Source of the DNA: Acidobacteriota bacterium
Lineage (GTDB): Bacteria; Acidobacteriota; UBA890; WLXD01
Reading direction: 5' to 3'
Assembly (NCBI GenBank): GCA_022571615.1
Contig: JACZXM010000055.1
Span: 1-10,519 of the forward strand
DNA: 10,519 bases
Position 1 is the stretch's first letter, and each line of letters opens with the position of its first letter. The notes beneath the pieces were generated by a model. The model had not been told where the DNA came from, ran no database searches, and was given only the letters and a program-made list of their open reading frames with translations. The position numbers were made by a program, and so were the translations under genes. Positions 5,787-10,519 of the stretch are shown one piece after another.

Positions 5787-8759
5787 CTAGAACAAGTATT
5801 TGACGCCCAGCTGCGCTACCCGTGCGTTACCCGCACCGCTGCGAATCGTGCCGTCGAAGTTGAACACCAAGTTGGTGACTTGCGGGGCGATGAAATTATT
5901 GGCGTTGAACAGGTTGAAGACCTCGAAGATCACCTCCAGGCGAGAGCCGCCGAAACCGAAGTACTTCGCGGCACGGAGATCCAGCGCGGAGAATGCGTTG
6001 TCCTTCCGACCGGTATTGCGTTGCGTCACGCTGCCGTCGGCGTTGATGCGATCGCCCGGCGTGTTCGCTACCGCGCCGGTCGCGGTGAGCGAAAGCGGTG
6101 TCGCCGACCGATACGAGTAGCGGAAGTTCACGTCGACCTCGCCCGGAAGCTGGGTGAGGAAGTAGAAGTTCAGCCGATGCCGCTGATCTCTATCCGACCA
6201 GCCCCACTCGGCATCCAGATCGGTGATCTTGGCGTAGCGGAAGGTGAACGGGTCGCGTTCGTTGTCATCGTCGGACTTGTCGAAGCTGAGCGTGTAGTTG
6301 GCCTGGAATCCCCAGTTGTCGGCGAATCGCTTGCGCGCCCCGAGGGTGATTCCGAAGTACTCGCTGCTCGCCGTCGATTCGACTGTGGTCAGCCCGCCGA
6401 GACCGTTGATACCGGCCGGCTCCAGGCCGCTCGACCACGGCGACCCCAGCAGAGCATCGTTGCGGTCGGCGAAACGAGTCAGGTTCTCGGTCTTGGCGTA
6501 CGAGGCGGTGAGCTCGATGGCGTAGTCCTGACCGAGCATGCGCTCGTAGCTCAGCGAGGTGGAGTAGGTATCGGGGTTCTTGAAGTTCTTGTCGAACACG
6601 AACACGCCGGGGAAGAACGGGGTGCCGAGCCCGGTGGTGGGGATCAGCTCCCCGAACGCGGGCACAGGCCCGAGGAACGTGAGGGCGCTATTGCGGAAAA
6701 GGGTCTGCCCGCGACTGCCGTCGGTCGAACGCGACGATGCAAGAGCCAGGCCCGGGATCCGTGCGTTGAAAACCCCGGCGCTGCCCCGCAAAAGCTCGCG
6801 ACCATCCCCCGACAGGTCCAAAGCGAAACCGAGCCGGGGCTGGAACATCCCCCAATCCGTCGGGATCGTGCCATCGCCCGGGAACTCTTGCCCATTCCTC
6901 GTTTGCCCGATGAAGGGCTGGTAGAAGAGCTGGTCGATTGGGGTGATCAGGTCGGGCTGGATCTGTACCTCCCAGCGCAGGCCGAGATCTACCGTCAGTC
7001 GTCGCGAGACGGCCCACGAGTCCTGGACGAAGAACCCGACTTCGTGCTGGATGATGCTCTGGGTTCCGGCCTCCTCGACGCTCAATCCGCCGACCCCGGC
7101 TTGTTGGAGATACAACAGCACCGGACCGACGATCGAGGCGCCAGCCGGGCAGACGCCGAGTTCCGAGGTGCTGCCGTCGGAACACTCGACGTAGCTCGGG
7201 TTGTTGGCGAAGTTCAGGAATCCGTCGGTCGAGCCGAAGATAACGCGGCCGTTGGCGAAGCCGATGAACGTCTGGGTGGCGTTGGTGCGGTTGTACTCGG
7301 CGCCGACCTTGATGGAGTGATCGCCTTTGATGATCGACAGGTTGTCGTTGATCTGCACGCGAGTGTCGTAGTACTCGATCGGGATGAAGAACGGCATCCC
7401 GAAGCGGTACTGGTTGCCGAAGTCGAAGGCAGTATCCGGGAACGGCCGGCCGGTGGCGGGATTGATCGGGCCATCGTACGGACGTGGCCGATCCTCGCGC
7501 GCGAACTGGAACCGGAGCTCGTTGTAGATGCTATCGCCGGCCGAGACCAGCTGGAAGCTGCCGGCATTGGAAAAGTCTCTCTCCACCGCGTTGGCGCTGG
7601 CGCCCCAGCTGTTGACGTCAAACGTGCCGTTGACCTGCTCGGACCAGGTGTGGCTGTAGCGCAACGTGGCCTGGTGCTTGGAGTTGAGCTGCAAATCCAC
7701 CTTCACCAGGAGTGCCCGTGCGTCGTCGGTGCGGTTGATCGAGGCGTTCTCGTTGGGACTGCCGAGAGCCGCGAAGGCGTCGACGACCCGCTGCTCGATG
7801 CGGCTCGGGTCGGTCTGCTTGTTGGATTCAGCGCGCTGAAAATCAGCCGCCAGGAAGAAAAACGCCTTGTTGCGCTTGAGAGGTCCGCCGAGCGTGAACC
7901 CCACCTGCTGCTGTTCGGAGGAGAAATCGGGCTCGTTGGTGCCATCGGGAAGCTTCGCGGTGGCCGCGAACGAGTCATCCTTGAAGAACGCATGAACGGT
8001 GCCGCGAATCGTGTTGGTGCCCGACTTGGTGACCACGTTGACGAAACCGCCCGACGAGCGGCCGAACTCCGCGCTCGCCCCGTTGCTCACGACCAGCAAC
8101 TCCTGGACCGCGTCGAGATTGAAAGTGAACGGCGGTCGCTGTCCTCCGCGCTGCTCCCCGAAGAACGGGTTGTTAAAATCGGCCCCGTCGACACTGATGT
8201 TGTTCTGGATTCCCCTCTGGCCATTGATGGTCAGCACATCGCCGTCAGGCCCCTGCGCGATGGCCACACCGGGGGTCAGCAGGGTGAAATCCAGGAAGTT
8301 GCGGCCGTTGTTGGGCAGTCCCTCGATGGCCCGCTGATCCACGGTCATGGAGCGATTCGAGCGCGTCATCTCCACTACCGGCGTCTGGGCCGTAACGGTG
8401 ATCGATTCCTCTATTGCCGCGAGGTTGAGTTGGACGCCGATGGCGACTTTCTGCCCCACCGACACCGTCAACCCCTCGCGCACGAAGGTCGAGAACCCCT
8501 CCATGCGCACCGTCACTGTGTAAGGACCGAGTGGCAACAGCAGGGCGTTGAAGCGGCCGCTGGCCAGGGTGAAGACGGTGCGTTGGTAGCCGGTGGCGGT
8601 GTTTTCCACCGTGACGCTGGCTCCCGGCAAGGGACTGCCGTCCGGATCCACGACGGTGCCCTGGATCACGCCGGTGGTCGCCTGCGACTGCGCATGGGCA
8701 ACGCCGGAGGCGGATAGAACAAACAGAACACTCAGCAGCGGGGCAAGAAATCGGCGCAT
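5787..8759 (-). CDS. Oar-like TonB-dependent outer-membrane receptor
   Basis: A 990-residue outer-membrane protein. Residues 1-23 are a Sec signal peptide with AHA-Q cleavage. A carboxypeptidase-regulatory-like beta-sandwich follows (about 29-115, GVIQGTVVDPDGSPLPGASV). EESITVTAQTP (117-127) resembles a TonB box. The plug runs about 130-250 (LPNNGRNFLDFTLLTPGV, INGQRGIQNNISVDGADFNN, then EFGRSSGGFVNVVTKSGTN). The rest is a large beta-barrel ending in LGVKYLF, whose C-terminal Phe is the signal for barrel assembly. Such receptors are very abundant in Acidobacteriota and Bacteroidota and import large ligands with energy from TonB-ExbBD; the ligand cannot be inferred. A GGGAG ribosome site lies 8 nt before the ATG. 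It is followed after 5 nt by the flavoprotein gene, so the two likely share a transcript. The aspartic protease gene lies 175 bp upstream on the same strand, but a promoter seems to separate them. Confidence 0.93.
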   Translation of the reverse strand: MRRFLAPLLSVLFVLSASGVAHAQSQATTGVIQGTVVDPDGSPLPGASVTVENTATGYQRTVFTLASGRFNALLLPLGPYTVTVRMEGFSTFVREGLTVSVGQKVAIGVQLNLAAIEESITVTAQTPVVEMTRSNRSMTVDQRAIEGLPNNGRNFLDFTLLTPGVAIAQGPDGDVLTINGQRGIQNNISVDGADFNNPFFGEQRGGQRPPFTFNLDAVQELLVVSNGASAEFGRSSGGFVNVVTKSGTNTIRGTVHAFFKDDSFAATAKLPDGTNEPDFSSEQQQVGFTLGGPLKRNKAFFFLAADFQRAESNKQTDPSRIEQRVVDAFAALGSPNENASINRTDDARALLVKVDLQLNSKHQATLRYSHTWSEQVNGTFDVNSWGASANAVERDFSNAGSFQLVSAGDSIYNELRFQFAREDRPRPYDGPINPATGRPFPDTAFDFGNQYRFGMPFFIPIEYYDTRVQINDNLSIIKGDHSIKVGAEYNRTNATQTFIGFANGRVIFGSTDGFLNFANNPSYVECSDGSTSELGVCPAGASIVGPVLLYLQQAGVGGLSVEEAGTQSIIQHEVGFFVQDSWAVSRRLTVDLGLRWEVQIQPDLITPIDQLFYQPFIGQTRNGQEFPGDGTIPTDWGMFQPRLGFALDLSGDGRELLRGSAGVFNARIPGLALASSRSTDGSRGQTLFRNSALTFLGPVPAFGELIPTTGLGTPFFPGVFVFDKNFKNPDTYSTSLSYERMLGQDYAIELTASYAKTENLTRFADRNDALLGSPWSSGLEPAGINGLGGLTTVESTASSEYFGITLGARKRFADNWGFQANYTLSFDKSDDDNERDPFTFRYAKITDLDAEWGWSDRDQRHRLNFYFLTQLPGEVDVNFRYSYRSATPLSLTATGAVANTPGDRINADGSVTQRNTGRKDNAFSALDLRAAKYFGFGGSRLEVIFEVFNLFNANNFIAPQVTNLVFNFDGTIRSGAGNARVAQLGVKYLF

Positions 8760-8809
8760 GACAAGTACTCCCGGGGGTGTGACGATCTCCTCACGGGGAT
8801 ATGCGGCCC

Positions 8810-8823
8810 GCGGGGAACCCCGC
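8810..8823. promoter_or_regulatory. Palindrome GCGGGGAACCCCGC at the receptor transcription start
   Basis: A perfect inverted repeat of six bases per side around AA. If the promoter call at 8825-8853 is right, transcription of the receptor would begin near 8818, inside this palindrome. It could be an operator or a 5' hairpin in the leader. Confidence 0.3.
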
Positions 8824-8824
8824 C

Positions 8825-8853
8825 ATGCTGATCTCTGTCGGCGAGGTTGTCAA
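8825..8853 (-). promoter_or_regulatory. Candidate sigma70-type promoter of the receptor-flavoprotein pair
   Basis: On the minus strand a perfect TTGACA (8853-8848) is followed after 17 bp by CAGCAT (8830-8825), three of six bases of the -10 consensus. The predicted leader is about 58 nt and ends with a good Shine-Dalgarno sequence. The -35 box and spacing are convincing; the -10 box is weak. Confidence 0.4.
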
Positions 8854-8934
8854 CGGGCGACCGATCACGGCGATTGACGCGATCAGCCCGATGGGCACCT
8901 GATGGCGAACCCTGGCCGCGCCGGTCCCTCGGGC

Positions 8935-10221
8935 TCAGATCAACGGTCGCAGGGTGAGTACTCGCTCGAACGTATCGCCCTGTCGCCGCACCGTCAGGTA
9001 AAGCTTGTCCCCCGGCTCGCCCTCGAGCAGCTCTTGGATGTCGTCGGCCGAGAGACCCAACACCGCCTGAGCGCCGATGGCGGTGATCTCGTCGCCGACC
9101 TCGAGCCCCGCCTCGGCTGCAGGTGAGTCGGCGACGACATCCGCGATCGTCACGGCCTCTGCCCCCGGCGACCAGGGGGTCAGCGCCAGGCCTGCGTGAT
9201 CGAAGCCGAAGGGCTCACCGAAGCTCGCGTTGGGCTCCAGGATGAGGCGCCCGTGCGGAACATCGAATATCACCCGGAAGCGCTGCAACACCTGAGAGCC
9301 GAGATTGCCGTGAAGGCGCACACCCTGCATATCGCCGATCCGACTCCATGGTGAGTTGTCGGGGAAAGTGGTCACGACGCCTCGGAGTCGATGGTCGCCG
9401 AGCTCGAGCGACGAGACCCTGCCGATGGCTCCTCTGGCAGCACCGTTGGAGCCCCACCCGATCAGGACATCGTCGAGGGTTCGCGCTGGGCGTCGCAATC
9501 CGTCGACGGTCTCCACCTCGATCGACAACGCGTGGCCGGCACCGCTGTCCACCACCAAGGTCACCGCCACCGGCTCCTCGCCCGCAACGCTGACGCGTGC
9601 GGTGGTCATGAGGTGGCCACTCGCCATTGTCCGCAGCTGCAGAACCGATCCGTCGCCCGAGTACACGTAGGTCGCCGGGTCGTGCACGATCAACACCTGG
9701 CGGTACCAGTCGATCTCGACCACGAGCTGTTGGAATATCGGCCCACCGATGATCCCGTCGGCGCCGGCAATCTTATCGGTGCCCAATCCGATCGCCACGG
9801 GCGCACCGCTGATGTGGAGATCGCCGATGCTGAGCTCGACGTCGCCTGCCACCGGCACCGTTGCCGCTTCCCCGCCGCCGGCGCCGCCGATCACTACATT
9901 GCCGATGATCTGAAACGGTAGGGTGAGGCCGAGCTCCATGCTCGCGAGCACCGTGATCGGTGCCCCGGTGTCGAGAATGAAGCTCAACGGCTCGCTTCCC
10001 TGCACCCGGACCGGAACCAGAAGCCAGTGGCGGTACATCTCGAAGGGAATCTCGACACTGACGGCGCCTGCCGGGAGCGCCACACGAGCCTGCGGCAGCG
10101 CCTGGGCGTGGGCGGTGGCCGGAGTGAGGGCGCAGATCAACAGCCCTGCTACCAGTATGGCTAGCAGCCCACGGCCCACGCCACTTCTGCCACGGGTTGC
10201 TGGACTCGAGCGCTGCGCCAT
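8935..10221 (-). CDS. Periplasmic retropepsin-like aspartic protease with C-terminal PDZ domain
   Basis: A 428-residue exported protein. After a basic start (1-18), a hydrophobic segment and ATAHAQ (35-40) form a Sec signal peptide. Two pepsin/retropepsin-type halves follow. The first has FILDTGAP (81-88, D84), later GADGIIGGPIF (153-163) and a VVEIDW strand. The second has TLVVDSGAG (221-229, D225), later LHGNLGSQVLQRFRVIFD (303-320). Each D-[TS]-G is a candidate catalytic aspartate, so one chain may form the two-Asp active site that retroviral proteases make as a dimer. Residues about 345-425 are a PDZ domain (VADSPAAEAGLEVGDEITAI) that usually binds C-terminal peptides. GGAGG and other glycine turns fit the flaps. 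A GGAGG ribosome site is 9 nt upstream of the ATG. Proteins of this layout are common in Acidobacteriota; substrates are generally unknown. It precedes the receptor gene but lies behind a separate promoter. Confidence 0.88.
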   Translation of the reverse strand: MAQRSSPATRGRSGVGRGLLAILVAGLLICALTPATAHAQALPQARVALPAGAVSVEIPFEMYRHWLLVPVRVQGSEPLSFILDTGAPITVLASMELGLTLPFQIIGNVVIGGAGGGEAATVPVAGDVELSIGDLHISGAPVAIGLGTDKIAGADGIIGGPIFQQLVVEIDWYRQVLIVHDPATYVYSGDGSVLQLRTMASGHLMTTARVSVAGEEPVAVTLVVDSGAGHALSIEVETVDGLRRPARTLDDVLIGWGSNGAARGAIGRVSSLELGDHRLRGVVTTFPDNSPWSRIGDMQGVRLHGNLGSQVLQRFRVIFDVPHGRLILEPNASFGEPFGFDHAGLALTPWSPGAEAVTIADVVADSPAAEAGLEVGDEITAIGAQAVLGLSADDIQELLEGEPGDKLYLTVRRQGDTFERVLTLRPLI

Positions 10222-10405
10222 GTTCGGGTGCCTCCAAGGAAAGATCTCCCCCCTCGAGCTTGGGGTAGTCGGGTGCCGGTGGCAAGTGTCAGCTTGCTAA
10301 CCGGCGGCCGCGCAACTTCGCCGGCGGGAGTATCCTGTCAGCCGGTCGGAGCAGTTGCGGCCGCCGTGCGCGGCAAATGCCGTGGCTCCGTTTCAAATTG
10401 TCGAG
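10222..10405. other. Leader and upstream region of the protease gene, no gene seen
   Basis: Besides the ribosome site of the protease gene, this stretch holds the hairpin CCGGCG (10301-10306) / CGCCGG (10319-10324) with a 12-nt loop that includes a NotI-like GCGGCCGC. On the minus strand a GATACT near 10330 might serve as a -10 box, but no matching -35 box is present. Open frames here lack a ribosome site or family resemblance. Confidence 0.4.
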
Positions 10406-10429
10406 CAGGCCATGGCCTGTTAGCAGGCC
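10406..10429. repeat. 14-bp perfect palindrome overlapping an alternative hairpin
   Basis: CAGGCCATGGCCTG (10406-10419) is a perfect palindrome. Its right half can instead pair as GGCCTG-TTAG-CAGGCC (10414-10429) with the start of repeat copy C, so two mutually exclusive hairpins are possible. Confidence 0.5.
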
Positions 10430-10443
10430 GTGGTGGAAGTGTG
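10420..10443 (+). repeat. Dispersed repeat, copy C
   Basis: Beginning TTAGCAGGCCGTGGTGGAAG, this is the copy nearest to a consensus of the three: 22 of 24 matches with copy B and 16 of 18 with the core of copy A. It is followed about 26 bp later by a possible gene start, a spacing seen at the left ends of insertion sequences. This is suggestive only. Confidence 0.5.
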
Positions 10444-10469
10444 GTGGGTCTGGCAAGTGGGAGTTACGG

Positions 10470-10519
10470 GTGAGGGCAAGGAGCGACGACGAGGCGATGC
10501 TGGCGACATCGCGGAGGAG
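10470..10519 (+). CDS. Possible start of a rightward gene, cut by the window edge
   Basis: A GTG at 10470 with GGGAG 6 nt upstream opens a frame of 16 codons (VRARSDDEAMLATSRR) to the edge. The peptide is too short to assign. Its position just after repeat copy C would suit a transposase, but no transposase motif is visible. An ATG at 10497 in the same frame is an alternative start. Confidence 0.25.
   Translation, partial: MRARSDDEAMLATSRR

Noticed and set aside
4972..5790. A 272-codon rightward frame opposite the flavoprotein
   Set aside because: It is the antisense shadow of a gene with clear FMN-binding motifs.
5880..8717. A 945-codon open frame antisense to the TonB receptor
   Set aside because: GC-rich codon bias of the receptor removes stops from this antisense frame. 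The peptide is rich in Arg, Glu and Val, has no domain likeness, and the opposite strand carries unmistakable receptor motifs.
10292..10301. GCTTGCTAAC as an inverted partner of repeat copy C
   Set aside because: It matches for 9 of 10 bases only, and the two sites face away from each other, so they would not bound an element.
1..10519. CRISPR array, tRNA, rRNA or riboswitch
   Set aside because: No regularly spaced repeats, tRNA-like cloverleaf, rRNA segment or known riboswitch core was seen on either strand by eye.

Overview
The window is GC-rich, mostly single-copy-looking bacterial chromosome with eight recognisable genes, one of them cut by the left edge. It also holds a 15-codon mini-ORF and several short regulatory or repeat structures. 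Three things point to a Gram-negative bacterium: an outer-membrane TonB-dependent receptor of the Oar-like type (carboxypeptidase-regulatory-like domain, plug and barrel), lipoprotein signal peptides and Sec signal peptides. The receptor type, together with a PDZ/retropepsin-like protease, an S1 sulfatase and a baeRF protein, fits Acidobacteriota best. This is an inference from protein style, not from a marker gene.

Left part (1-2476). A pectin acetylesterase/NOTUM-like secreted esterase runs leftward off the edge. Divergent from it is a VapB-type antitoxin gene. Two copies of a near-palindromic 10-mer lie just upstream of that gene, over a possible leaderless promoter. No VapC toxin follows. 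Instead a 15-codon ORF overlaps the vapB stop by 4 nt (GTGA) and the start of an S1 sulfatase by 4 nt (ATGA). Its peptide begins like a VapC PIN domain, so it looks like a toxin gene collapsed to a short linker that now joins an antitoxin to an exported sulfatase.

Middle part (2477-4770). A baeRF-family protein (bacterial relative of the archaeo-eukaryotic release factor) faces the sulfatase across a short gap with a hairpin. Divergent from it is a lipid-anchored cyclophilin peptidyl-prolyl isomerase. The 216-bp gap between these two genes holds three small stem-loops and one copy of a short dispersed repeat. A second copy starts at the stop codon of the isomerase and forms one arm of an inverted repeat that fills the whole gap to the next, convergent gene.

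Right part (4771-10519), read leftward. A periplasmic aspartic protease with two D-[TS]-G motifs and a C-terminal PDZ domain lies upstream of the TonB-dependent receptor. The receptor is followed after 5 nt by a nitronate monooxygenase-like flavoprotein, probably in the same transcript. The receptor has a fair sigma70-type promoter with a palindrome at the expected transcription start. The last 100 bp carry a 14-bp perfect palindrome, the third copy of the dispersed repeat and a possible gene start running off the edge, a layout that would fit the end of an insertion sequence.

No rRNA, tRNA, CRISPR array or recognisable transposase is visible. The most unusual item is the vapB / mini-ORF / sulfatase chain. 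The rest is mainly ordinary genes in an uncommon arrangement.
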